Source: Akkermansia muciniphila (GTDB lineage: Bacteria; Verrucomicrobiota; Verrucomicrobiia; Verrucomicrobiales; V1-33). Taken from it: a stretch of 64,000 nt of DNA. Shown in pieces: positions 9,282 through 17,634 of this stretch (its first letter is position 1; every line of letters begins with the position of its first letter). Under the pieces are notes generated by a model. The model made no database searches. It saw only the letters and a list, made by a program, of their open reading frames with translations, and was not told where the DNA came from. The DNA lies in NCBI GenBank assembly GCA_945861415.1, contig CAMAUV010000002.1, positions 105,817-169,816 on the forward strand, given 5' to 3'. A program made the position numbers and the translations under genes.

Positions 9282-12194
9282 TTAATCCCGGCTGCCGGGC
9301 GTAATTTTGAGCGTCTTCTTTTCGCCGCCGCGGCTGACCACCATTTCGGTCTCTTGGCCGATCTTGAGCACGCCCATGATGTAGGTGTAGTCGTAGATGT
9401 TTTTGATGTCTTTGCCGGCGACTTTCACGATGATGTCGCCCGCCTGAACGCCGGCTTTGGCGGCGGGGCCGATGGCGGCGACCCCGCTGAGTTTGACGCC
9501 TTCAACGCCTTCCTGCGCGTAGTCGGGGATGGTGCCGAGATACACGCGCATCCCGCCGCGGGCGCCTTCAGCGGGCTTGGGCATTTCGCGATACGCGGGC
9601 TCATCGGCAGTGCTGGCGAGGCTGCGGGCGACGAGGAACATGAATTTCGTGACTTGGGCGGCACCCTCTTCATTTATTTTGTCTGCGGTGTCGCTGGGCT
9701 TGTGGTAATCCTCGTGGCTGCCGGTCCATGCGTTGAGGATGGGCACACCACGGAGGTAGAAGGCGGAGGCGTCGGTGGGCAGGTAGCAGTCCTGCTGGGT
9801 TTGGAGCGCGAGACCGGTGACGGCGTTGCGCTTTTCGATTTCGCCGGCCCACCACGGGCTGCTGCCGAGGCCTTGGACGATAAGGTTGGCGCGCAGGCGG
9901 CCGATCATGTCCATGTTGAGCGCGGCGGCTAGCTGGGTGGTGAGTTTGGCGTTCTCATCGCCAGTGGTCTTTGCCATATCGCGACACCATGCGTTGCTGC
10001 CGAGCAGGCCGATTTCCTCGCCGCTCCATCCGGCGAAAAGCACATCCCGGGTGAGCGTGAGTTTTCCTTCTTTTACTTGAGCAGCCATGGCCTGCGCGAT
10101 TTCCAGCACGCCGGCGATGCCGCTCGCGTTGTCGTCCGCGCCGTGATGGATGGTGGCCTTTTCACTGTCGGCGGCGCGGCTGTCGCTGCCGCCGCTGGTG
10201 CCGAGGTGGTCAATGTGCGCGCCAATGAGCACCGGGGGTTCTTTGCTGTCGGCGGGGCCTTTCAACCTGCCCAGCACATTGTGCCCGCGGCGCTTTTCCT
10301 GACGGATGTCGAGTTTCGCGCCGAGGGTGACACCCGCCAGATCAAATCCCTGCTCCTGCGCGCCGGTGTCCAGTTTTTCTTGGAGCGCTTTGAGGTCTTT
10401 TCCGGAGGACTTGAGCAGTGCGGCGGCGAGCATGTCGTCGATGGAAAGGGCCGCGATGCCGCTGCCTGCCATGCTGGCGTCGAATGCCATGGGCACAAGC
10501 TGCTGCGTCACTTTGCTGGTGGGGCCGCTGACGATGATGATGCCGCGCGCGCCCTTTTGCCGGGCGGTGAGGGCTTTGTGCCTCAGGCTGCTGAACTGCG
10601 CCATGCGCACGCGCTCCTCCTGGCTGATGCCTTCGGGTGCGTAGCGGAACATCATCACCCATTTGTCCTTCACATCGAGATGAAAGTAGGACGAATAACC
10701 TGGCGTGGCCTTGCCTTTATCGTCGCGGCCTTCCGGTGCTTCCATGCCGTAGCCGGAAAAAACGATGCCGGCCTCTGTGATGTCGCCGGTTTGGGAAAAG
10801 GTGAGGGGCGTCCACTGTTTGCCCGCACGCAGTTCACCTGCCTGTGCGCCTTTGATCGTGAGCGCGTTGCCATCGCCCAGCGCGACACCGGCGGTGAAGT
10901 CAAACGGATGCAGCCAGCCGCCGTCGGTGCCTGCAGGCACGAGCCCGGAGGCCTTGAGCTGGTTGGCAAAGTAGGTCGTGGCCAGTTCTTCGCCCCGGGT
11001 GCCGGTCCCGCGGCCTTCGAGCGCGTCGGAGGCGAGATAATCCACGTGCCGCTGAACGTCTGCAGGCGTGATGTCCGAAGCGAAATCCTCGGGCCTTGGT
11101 GCGGCCAACACGGGGGTAGTAATCTGCGTGCTCAGCCCCAGAATGGTGAGTGCCGCGGCGTGATCCCACGGGGCCATGAAGATTTGCGAAGTCTTGTCCG
11201 GCGTGCGGTTGCTGGTCCACGAGAGCTGTTTGCCATCGGGATGAAACACGGGCAGGCCGTCGAAGCCATCTGTCTCTGTGACCCGCACCGGCTCGTGTTT
11301 CCCCTCTGCATCCACGATGTAGAGTTCAAAGTTGTCGAAGCCGTGCTTGTTGGTGGTGAAGATGAGATATTGGCCGGACGGATGGAAATATGGAGCCCAT
11401 GACATCGCGCCAAATTTCGTCACCGCGCGCTGATCGCTGCCGTCCACATTCATCGTCCAAATCTCCGCGAGCGTCTCTTCTTCGTTGAAGCGCCGCCAGC
11501 AGATGCGCTTGCCGTCCGGGCTGAAAAACGGGCCGCCATCGTAGCCGCGCACATCCGTCAGGCGCTTCACTTCGCTGCCATCGGCGCGCATGAGATAGAT
11601 GTCCATGAGCCACGACTTCTGCAGGTCGAACTTCTTTTGTTCCTCCGCCGTGAGAGGCTCTGCGTAGGCGTGACGATTGGAAGCGAACGCGATCCATTGG
11701 CCATCCGGACTGTAGCTGCCTTCGGCATCGTAGCCGCGGGTTTTGGTGATGTTCACATGTTCCCCGCCGGCAAGTGGCACGGCGTAGATCTCGTAGTTTT
11801 CATCGTAGTCCCATGCGTAGCGTTTTTGTTTTCCCTCGGCGCGCTCATTCAACTCCGCCTGCTGCTTCGCCGGGCTGTCTGCGTCGGCATGAGTCGAGGC
11901 ATAGAGGAAAGTCTTATTGTCAGGATGCAGCCAGGCGCAGGTCGTCTTGCCCTTGCCATTGGAAAGGCGGCGGATGTCGCCGGTTTCAAACTCAAGGAGG
12001 TAAATTTGGTAGAAGGGATTTCCCTCCTCGCGCTCGCTTTGGAAGATCATGCGCTTTCCGTCTGCGCTGAAATACCCCTCACCCGCGCGCTTGCCAGAGA
12101 AGGTGAGCTGACGAGGGTTATTGAGGAGGTGATCTCCGGCGGCAGCGGTGAGACTGGAGCTGAGGAGAAGAGAGAGGAGAAATCGGGTAAACAT
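9282..12194 (-). CDS. Secreted TolB-like beta-propeller/M28 metallopeptidase/PDZ protein
   Basis: About 970 residues. The ATG at 12194 is chosen because it begins a signal peptide (MFTRFLLSLLLSSSLTAAAG); the frame stays open another 186 bases upstream through repeat-like sequence. Residues about 25-350 are PD40/TolB repeats with the recurring pattern (F/Y)SPDGxxIxFxS. From about 370 comes an M28 peptidase with a PA-type insert: AHIDHLG, HHGADDNASG, WSGEEIGLLG, NMDMIG and SHEDYHKPSD supply the expected zinc ligands and catalytic Glu. The last 80 or so residues are a PDZ domain (GPAAKAGVQAGDIIVKV). M28 enzymes are mostly aminopeptidases; the propeller and PDZ suggest periplasmic recognition of substrates. 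Ends in TAA, convergent with the remnant region. Confidence 0.85.
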   Translation of the reverse strand: MFTRFLLSLLLSSSLTAAAGDHLLNNPRQLTFSGKRAGEGYFSADGKRMIFQSEREEGNPFYQIYLLEFETGDIRRLSNGKGKTTCAWLHPDNKTFLYASTHADADSPAKQQAELNERAEGKQKRYAWDYDENYEIYAVPLAGGEHVNITKTRGYDAEGSYSPDGQWIAFASNRHAYAEPLTAEEQKKFDLQKSWLMDIYLMRADGSEVKRLTDVRGYDGGPFFSPDGKRICWRRFNEEETLAEIWTMNVDGSDQRAVTKFGAMSWAPYFHPSGQYLIFTTNKHGFDNFELYIVDAEGKHEPVRVTETDGFDGLPVFHPDGKQLSWTSNRTPDKTSQIFMAPWDHAAALTILGLSTQITTPVLAAPRPEDFASDITPADVQRHVDYLASDALEGRGTGTRGEELATTYFANQLKASGLVPAGTDGGWLHPFDFTAGVALGDGNALTIKGAQAGELRAGKQWTPLTFSQTGDITEAGIVFSGYGMEAPEGRDDKGKATPGYSSYFHLDVKDKWVMMFRYAPEGISQEERVRMAQFSSLRHKALTARQKGARGIIIVSGPTSKVTQQLVPMAFDASMAGSGIAALSIDDMLAAALLKSSGKDLKALQEKLDTGAQEQGFDLAGVTLGAKLDIRQEKRRGHNVLGRLKGPADSKEPPVLIGAHIDHLGTSGGSDSRAADSEKATIHHGADDNASGIAGVLEIAQAMAAQVKEGKLTLTRDVLFAGWSGEEIGLLGSNAWCRDMAKTTGDENAKLTTQLAAALNMDMIGRLRANLIVQGLGSSPWWAGEIEKRNAVTGLALQTQQDCYLPTDASAFYLRGVPILNAWTGSHEDYHKPSDTADKINEEGAAQVTKFMFLVARSLASTADEPAYREMPKPAEGARGGMRVYLGTIPDYAQEGVEGVKLSGVAAIGPAAKAGVQAGDIIVKVAGKDIKNIYDYTYIMGVLKIGQETEMVVSRGGEKKTLKITPGSRD

Positions 12195-12327
12195 GACGCG
12201 GGAGGAAACGCGCCAAGCGTGGCGGGAGTTACGGAGAAATCCAGGGGTGTTGAGTCCCGGCGGATTTCCGCCCCAACCCGGCGCAGCCGGAACCACATAA
12301 CTTGTCTGAGCTGTGGAAGCTGCGCCG

Positions 12328-12363
12328 GGAATGACGAAATCAGAATGTCGAAACCCGAAATTC
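12328..12363. repeat. Dispersed GACGAA-type repeat, single arm
   Basis: A 36-base stretch with the phrases ATGACGAAATCAGAATG and TCGAAACCCGAA, closely matching one arm of the larger element at 23444-23595. It lies upstream of the M28 peptidase start. It appears to be a degenerate copy of an intergenic repeat family. Confidence 0.5.
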
Positions 12364-12398
12364 ATCGCAAACGTGTTCACTTTCTAGGAGTAATGTAA

Positions 12399-12902
12399 TT
12401 AATACCCGCAATCCCAAGTCCGGCAAAGCGCGATGATTTCATCGACGAACGCCGTTTGTTCGGGTGTGATGAGCTTAAAATGGGCACGCCCAACACAGGC
12501 ATGAAAAACAGCATCGTAGCTGCATAGAGGAAACTCGGCGAGATACTGGCGAAGGAAGGCGGGCAGGTAAAACCGCCATCCTTCGGCATCAGAAAAACTG
12601 AAGTATTCCTGAAATGTTCTCGCCGCCTCCGCAGTGACTTCCGTCCAGTGCTGTTCCGGGTCGCGCGCGCTCAGTTGAGCTTCCCGTTCCTGCGGCAGAG
12701 ACTATTCGTCGTCGTATCCGCGAGCAACGCTCAGCGTGATCCGGGGCCGTGGAGGATCCCCGAAGACAGCAGGCAGGCGTGCGGCCAGTTCCTGAGCCTC
12801 CAGATTCGGCACCCGTCGCAAGTCATACAGATCCAGAGTCTCTCTGTCAAAACCGCGGGCTTTCGGTTCCTCACGGCTGGAAAATGGGGGCTTTGGCTCC
12901 AA
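12399..12902 (-). pseudogene. DUF6714-like small protein gene, interrupted by an in-frame TAG
   Basis: The ATG at 12902 opens a frame reading RPRITLSVARGYDDE and then TAG (12704-12702). The same frame continues with SLPQEREAQLSARDPEQHW through GWRFYLPAFLRQYLAEFP to TAA at 12399. I recall the DUF6714 family as having a Trp directly after the DDE, so TGG to TAG at this codon explains the stop exactly. Without the stop it would be about 167 residues, with the ITLSVA-GYDDEW N-terminal motif and the FYLPA motif. It lies 15 bases after the sufU stop and is probably third in that operon. Function unknown. It is either a recent nonsense mutation or a sequencing error; no frame change is needed. Confidence 0.75.
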
Positions 12903-12917
12903 ACTCTACGACCGGCC

Positions 12918-13370
12918 TCACTCCGTGGTCACCGAAGCCTCCGAGCGGTTGAGCGCCTGCTCAAGGGCGCGCCAGCCAAGCATGGCGCACTTCACCCGGG
13001 CGGGGAACTGGCGCACGCCGGCGAAGACGGCCAGCTCGCCGAATCGGTCCATGTCAGGATCAATCTCCGTGCTAACGATCTCGTGGAACCCGGTGAGCAT
13101 CGCCCGGGCTTCTTCCACGGAGCGGCCCGCAGTTTTGACAGTCATGATGCTGGCGGCGCTTTGGCTGATGGCGCAACCCTGACCCTGAAAGGTTACTTTC
13201 CCGATTTTTCCGTCCTCCGTGAAGTTCACCCAGACTTCGATCTCGTCCCCGCAGGAGGGATTGACGCCCTCGGCGTGAAAAGCGGGAGGTACGGGCTGCG
13301 GACCATTGTTCCGCGGGCGGCGGGAGTGTTCGAGAATGACAGCCTGGTAGAGTTCGTCGAGGGGGTTCAT
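12918..13370 (-). CDS. sufU: SufU/NifU-type iron-sulfur cluster scaffold or sulfur-transfer protein
   Basis: About 150 residues with the three conserved Cys of the IscU/SufU family: Cys40 in NPSCGDE, Cys66 in GQGCAISQSAAS and Cys128 in RVKCAMLGW. The insertion between the second and third Cys and the SQSAAS motif favour the SufU type over IscU. It receives sulfur from a SufS-like desulfurase; no sufBCD or sufS gene is in the window, so its partners are elsewhere. It follows a membrane protein gene by 15 bases and precedes the broken DUF6714 gene by 15 bases, forming a likely three-gene operon. Ends in TGA. Confidence 0.85.
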   Translation of the reverse strand: MNPLDELYQAVILEHSRRPRNNGPQPVPPAFHAEGVNPSCGDEIEVWVNFTEDGKIGKVTFQGQGCAISQSAASIMTVKTAGRSVEEARAMLTGFHEIVSTEIDPDMDRFGELAVFAGVRQFPARVKCAMLGWRALEQALNRSEASVTTE

Positions 13371-13385
13371 GAGGGCAGGGGAACG

Positions 13386-13952
13386 TTAGGTGGGTTTTGC
13401 TTCCGCTGGTGTAGCCGCGGCAGCGGGAGGTTCCGGAGCGGGAGCTGTCGTGACGCTGTGAGGGTCCGCAGCAGGAGGGCCACTGGTGGCGGACTCCGCA
13501 GGCAGGGCCTCGCGGGAAGTGCCGTTGCCAAAGAGCCGTGAGAACAGGCGCTTGGGCAGACTGCGGCCACTGTCTTCGCCTGCTAGTTCATCTGCAGCGG
13601 CGGATTTGGCTGTTTCCCATGCCGGCGCAAACCCTGGGGCCTGCACCATCATGCGCTTTTCGGCGCGCGCATAGATTTCCAGATCGCGCATCACTCTATG
13701 ATCAGGCTTCTCGTTGAACTGACCGATGCGAAGGCGGAGGCTCTCGTTTTCTTTTGTGAGCCTCTCCTTTTCCTTGCGGATGAGTTCGTATTGGCGGGCC
13801 TCCAGTTCGAGCTTGTCACTCAGGTGCCGTCGATAGCGGCGGTATTCGCGCTTAGTTTTGAAGTGGCTACAGAAGGAGAGCACGAAGAAAAGGAGACCAA
13901 GGCACAAACCCCAGACGAAAGGCTTCGTGAAGAATTCTTTGAGAGCGTCCAT
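13386..13952 (-). CDS. Single-pass membrane protein with coiled coil (unknown function)
   Basis: About 188 residues. Residues 10-30 (FVWGLCLGLLFFVLSFCSHF) form one N-terminal membrane segment, followed by a basic stretch (KTKREYRRYRR), a charged heptad-like coiled coil (LELEARQYELIRKEKERLTK) and a Pro/Ala-rich C-terminal tail. No catalytic motif is visible. It is the first gene of the probable operon with sufU and the DUF6714 gene. I do not recognise a named family; the arrangement resembles small inner-membrane anchors with a cytoplasmic coiled coil. Confidence 0.7.
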   Translation of the reverse strand: MDALKEFFTKPFVWGLCLGLLFFVLSFCSHFKTKREYRRYRRHLSDKLELEARQYELIRKEKERLTKENESLRLRIGQFNEKPDHRVMRDLEIYARAEKRMMVQAPGFAPAWETAKSAAADELAGEDSGRSLPKRLFSRLFGNGTSREALPAESATSGPPAADPHSVTTAPAPEPPAAAATPAEAKPT

Positions 13953-14368
13953 GATGTGTTGGCCGGTGGTGGGAAAGTAGTGGACGTCTAATAAACCGCG
14001 GATTTATCGGAGCAGAAGAGAAGTTTTTGAGTTTCGGTGACGAAGTTGCCGCGGGGTAGCGAAACACATCAGACACGGTGTGAGCCCTTTGGCGACTTCC
14101 GTCGTGTAATTTTCCGGAATAGCCTCCGGTAGGACCGTAAAAGCAGCTTCTGAGCCAGCGGATAGATATTACAGAACTCGCGATATTTAGCTTCACTAAA
14201 ATAACTATAGGCATCTAAAGCAGTTGGCATTCCTGCTAGCCAGCGCAATTTTGCGAATTTTTGCAATTTCTGTAAAGAATTCGTTGTCAAATTTGCCAAT
14301 TCGGCTATGACTACCAGACTCCAACCCGCATCCGCACCCAACGAGAAGGAACCCCTCACAAAGAACTC
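13953..14368. other. Intergenic region between divergent genes, AT-rich in its second half
   Basis: A 416-base gap between the divergent membrane protein gene and the ATPase gene. The stretch 14150-14330 is clearly AT-richer than its surroundings and holds near-repeats of TTTTGC (TTTTGCGAATTTTTGCAATT), so promoters for one or both flanking genes probably lie here. On the minus strand a 53-codon frame (14230 down to 14069, beginning MPTALDAYSYFSEAKYREF, very basic at its end) is protein-like but unsupported by any known family. Confidence 0.4.
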
Positions 14369-16507
14369 ATGAACGGAAACCCGTTTGCGTCTGATATTTA
14401 TCCCGATGGCCTGCCGGCTCAGACCGGCGGCGTGCATCCGCTGCACAGCGGGGCTATCTCTGAGTTGAAAGAAATCGTCTCCCGTGCTGGGGGCCGCAGC
14501 CAAGAGGAAAGTGCGACTGAAGGCGGCGGCACGGTGGTGCTTTTGAGTGCACCACGGGCGGGTTTTGGAAAATCTCATCTGCTGGCGCGCCTTGCGGAAG
14601 AGATGGGGGATCGGGCATTCGTTGTGGCCGTGCCTTTTGACCGGGAGCGTGAAGCGCTATGGAGTGCACTATTGTGGCGGTTACTGGAAACATTTCACGC
14701 CACGAAAGTCGGCAGCCTCTCCCTGCTGGATCTGGTGGCGCGCCGGCTTTTTGCACTGGTGAATCAGCAGATGATCCGCGACCGCCAAGTTCCTTGCGCG
14801 AATCCCGCGGAAGCGCTCGCGGCACTTGAGGATCGGTGGGCCGAGTTGTTTGACTTCACGAGCGCCACGCAGCCGGTGGCCCGGTGGTTTGCCGAGCATT
14901 TTGAGCGGCTGCTGCCGTTTGCCAGCACTACAACGGGCAACATGGCCGGACTGCCTGCGGAGGCGGCGGCGCACTGGCTGCGGGTGCTCATTGCGTATGC
15001 TCAGGGCCGTAACGACGGCGAGGCCGTGCGTTGGGAATCTCTGCGTTGGAGTGTGCTCCAGCCCAGCGGTCCGGCTCTCTCTCAGAAGGGAATGAGCATT
15101 GTCTCCGCAGGGCTGCAGGGTGAAGCGGGAGCGAGGCAGCGTGTGGTGGAATTTTGCCGCCTCTCGGCTGGAGTTAGGCCCCTAGTGCTGGTCTTTGATG
15201 ACCTTGATCTCTTCCATCACGAAACCGCCAGCGTCGCGCGCATTGCCGGATTCATTACAGAAATGCGGCGGCTGCTCTCCCGCGCCGTGCAAGTGCTCAG
15301 CGTAAATGAGGACCTCTGGACGCAGACATTCCAGCGCGCTATCCCCAGCGCCATTGAGGACCGGCTCACGGGGAATCAGATCACCCTCGGAGGAATTGGA
15401 CGGGATGAAGCCGTGGACTTGATCCGCACACGCCTGACACAATGCGGCCACTCGCCGCTGGAGGTCTCACAGTTTCTCCACCGTCTGAATCTGCCGGCAT
15501 GGTTCTCCCACGAGGCCGGGCGGAAGATTTCCCCGCGTGCTGTGCTTCGTTATGCCTGCGGCATTTGGGAAGCTGCTCAGCGCCGACCCGTTTCCTCCCT
15601 CACGGCGGCGGAACTCAGCCGCAGTGCGATAACGGCCATTCCCTCGGTTACAGTCACGGCAGAAGATGCCGGCCTTTATTGGGCGCGTCCGGATTCCTTT
15701 CTGCAAATTCCGGATGATGCCATCGAAGAGGAAGCGGAAGGCCTCAACCAGCCGCGGCCCGCCGTTGGCCCCGCCTTTCAGAGCCTGCGCAAAGCGCTCT
15801 CGCTCATGCTGCCGCCATTGGAAGAAGAATCCGCGCTCACTTCCGGTGCCGTTATCCCGGCACCGCGGGAACACGAACCAGCCGTCCTGCGGCCCGCTCC
15901 GCCCGAGCCGGTGGAATCCGTGGAGTCCCAGCTCAACCGCCGCTTTCACCAGTTGCGCATTCATTTCCTCAACGCCCCATGGCTTGCCATTGATCAGGAG
16001 CGCATCTTTCACCTGCTCCAGTCTGCTGGTCGCAGGCTTGCCATCGTGCGCTGGCTGGACCATCCGCTTCAGGGTTCCCCGGGTCAAAGCGCGGGGTCAT
16101 GGATCGGGCCGGACGCAGAAGTCCTTTTCGGCAGCGAACCTTACAGCGACCGCGTCTACTGGTCATCGCTGATAGACTTCGCGCGTGAGCGGAGTGGTCA
16201 TGGGTTCTGTGTTGGACGGCCCCACACCGCGCAGTGTCGCCTCATGGTGTTCTCTTCGGTCAAGAGTCCGGTGAATCTTTCCGCGTGGATGCCGCCGGAC
16301 GAAATAATCAATGTGAGAACCCATTTTCTCGAAATTCAGTCCGTGGATCAGCCCACGCTGGCCACCCTCTACGCGGCCGATGAAATGATGCGTGAAAGTG
16401 AGCGCGCTGAAGCCGCCGCCACGCCTGCACAGACGTTCACGTTCCTCATTCCGCACATCGAGTTTCTGTGGAAACAGGTTACACGCAGTGCAGCGAAAGC
16501 GGCGTGA
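14369..16507 (+). CDS. P-loop (AAA-like) ATPase of unknown function
   Basis: About 712 residues. A Walker A-like loop reads LLSAPRAGFGKSHLLARLA near residues 58-76, with Pro in place of the usual first Gly. The Walker B motif is PLVLVFDDLDLF near residue 275, followed by a candidate sensor region (VQVLSVNEDLW) and an Arg-rich lid-like helical part. The C-terminal 250 residues, with an acidic/Pro-rich linker, match no domain I recognise. It lacks a signal peptide and is probably cytoplasmic. It is alone on its strand, 100 bases before gluQ. The general architecture resembles ORC/Cdc6- or STAND-like ATPases that bind partner proteins or DNA, but no partner gene is adjacent and I assign no function. 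Confidence 0.65.
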   Translation: MNGNPFASDIYPDGLPAQTGGVHPLHSGAISELKEIVSRAGGRSQEESATEGGGTVVLLSAPRAGFGKSHLLARLAEEMGDRAFVVAVPFDREREALWSALLWRLLETFHATKVGSLSLLDLVARRLFALVNQQMIRDRQVPCANPAEALAALEDRWAELFDFTSATQPVARWFAEHFERLLPFASTTTGNMAGLPAEAAAHWLRVLIAYAQGRNDGEAVRWESLRWSVLQPSGPALSQKGMSIVSAGLQGEAGARQRVVEFCRLSAGVRPLVLVFDDLDLFHHETASVARIAGFITEMRRLLSRAVQVLSVNEDLWTQTFQRAIPSAIEDRLTGNQITLGGIGRDEAVDLIRTRLTQCGHSPLEVSQFLHRLNLPAWFSHEAGRKISPRAVLRYACGIWEAAQRRPVSSLTAAELSRSAITAIPSVTVTAEDAGLYWARPDSFLQIPDDAIEEEAEGLNQPRPAVGPAFQSLRKALSLMLPPLEEESALTSGAVIPAPREHEPAVLRPAPPEPVESVESQLNRRFHQLRIHFLNAPWLAIDQERIFHLLQSAGRRLAIVRWLDHPLQGSPGQSAGSWIGPDAEVLFGSEPYSDRVYWSSLIDFARERSGHGFCVGRPHTAQCRLMVFSSVKSPVNLSAWMPPDEIINVRTHFLEIQSVDQPTLATLYAADEMMRESERAEAAATPAQTFTFLIPHIEFLWKQVTRSAAKAA

Positions 16508-16606
16508 GATGACTGGAGAGCGGGCGGAACCGGATAAAGTTTTCATTGAGCAGTTTTCAGGGCAGTAGGTTTCCCCTCGTTTCTGAAAAATTGACGAGTT
16601 CCTGAC

Positions 16607-17431
16607 ATGCCCACCCGATTTGCCCCCAGCCCTACCGGCCTGCTCCATCTGGGGCACGCCTACGCCGCCAGCTCGGCGCGGGCCGCGGCCCGTGACACCG
16701 ACGGCGTCATGATACTGCGACTGGAGGACATCGACTCCACGCGGTGCCGGCCGGAATATGAAGCAGCGATTTTTGAGGATTTGGCTTGGCTTGGACTGTC
16801 ATGGCCGGAGCCTGTCTGGCGGCAAAGTGAGCGCATGGCACACTACCACATTGCGCTCCAGCGGCTGGAAGCCATGGGCTTGCTCTACCCTTGTTTTTGC
16901 ACCCGCCGTGATCTTGCCGCTATTGACGCTCCACAGGGGCCGGACGGCCCGCTCTATCCCGGAACCTGCCGGTCACTTTCGCCTCTGGAAAGAACCGCCC
17001 GGTTGGAGACGGCGGTGCATTACTCCTTGCGTCTGGATGTCGCCATGGCCATGAGCCTAACGGGGCCGCTCACATGGCAGGATCTGGACCGCGGCTTGCA
17101 ATCGGCCCGACCGGAACTTCTTGGCGACGTCATTCTTGCCCGTAAAGACATCGCCACCAGTTATCATCTCGCCGTGACCATCGACGACGCCGCCCAAAGC
17201 GTCACCACGGTGACCCGCGGCGAAGACCTTTTCGCCAGCACCCACATTCACCGTCTCCTCCAGGCCTTGCTGCGTTTGCCGGTGCCCGTCTGGCACCATC
17301 ATCGCCTCGTGCTCGACGAGCAGGGGCGCAGGCTCGCAAAAAGGGCAGACTCGGTCTCTATCAGGTCCTATCGCCAAAGTGGGCTCACTCCGGGAGCGGT
17401 TCTGGCGTTAGCGGGGGCTCGAAGTGACTAG
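16607..17431 (+). CDS. gluQ: Glutamyl-Q tRNA(Asp) synthetase
   Basis: About 274 residues, the length of GluQ-RS and much shorter than glutamyl-tRNA synthetase because the anticodon-binding domain is absent. The N-terminus RFAPSPTGLLHLGHAYAA holds the HIGH-type motif (HLGH, residues 14-17). The zinc site appears as PCFC, then LYP and GTC. The KMSKS region is reduced to GRRLAKRADS, as is normal in this subfamily. The enzyme attaches glutamate to the queuosine base of tRNA-Asp in the cytoplasm. Ends in TAG. An AT-rich 200-base gap separates it from the histidine kinase. Confidence 0.88.
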   Translation: MPTRFAPSPTGLLHLGHAYAASSARAAARDTDGVMILRLEDIDSTRCRPEYEAAIFEDLAWLGLSWPEPVWRQSERMAHYHIALQRLEAMGLLYPCFCTRRDLAAIDAPQGPDGPLYPGTCRSLSPLERTARLETAVHYSLRLDVAMAMSLTGPLTWQDLDRGLQSARPELLGDVILARKDIATSYHLAVTIDDAAQSVTTVTRGEDLFASTHIHRLLQALLRLPVPVWHHHRLVLDEQGRRLAKRADSVSIRSYRQSGLTPGAVLALAGARSD

Positions 17432-17634
17432 TTTAAATCTCTGTAGATCAACGTGTTAAGCTGAGGTTGCAAATTTGAGAAAGCTAACATCTAGGACTAC
17501 CACAAAAAACAATAAATTAATTATCAAAAATATTGCAATTATAATTAAATCGTCTAGTTATATGCTGATTTTCATCTTTGCCCACGTTTGCCACGGCTCG
17601 CCGAACAACGTCGGCCCTGATCAAAGCGCACCCT
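17432..17634. promoter_or_regulatory. AT-rich upstream region of the histidine kinase gene
   Basis: Roughly 17460-17570 is far richer in A and T than the rest of the window, with runs such as AATAAATTAATTATCAAAAA. No gene or hairpin is visible. The likely role is a promoter or a nucleoid-protein binding region for the kinase gene. Confidence 0.4.

Noticed and set aside
9354..11402. Long plus-strand frames of up to 441 codons inside the M28 peptidase gene
   Set aside because: They are antisense mirrors of a well-supported gene with strong motifs and have no recognisable domains.
5403..12704. Idea that TAG is recoded to an amino acid in this organism
   Set aside because: TAG is the natural stop of several intact genes with normal C-termini here (TlpA-like, gluQ, histidine kinase, S9A peptidase, thioredoxin-like, Xaa-Pro peptidase, TraB-like).
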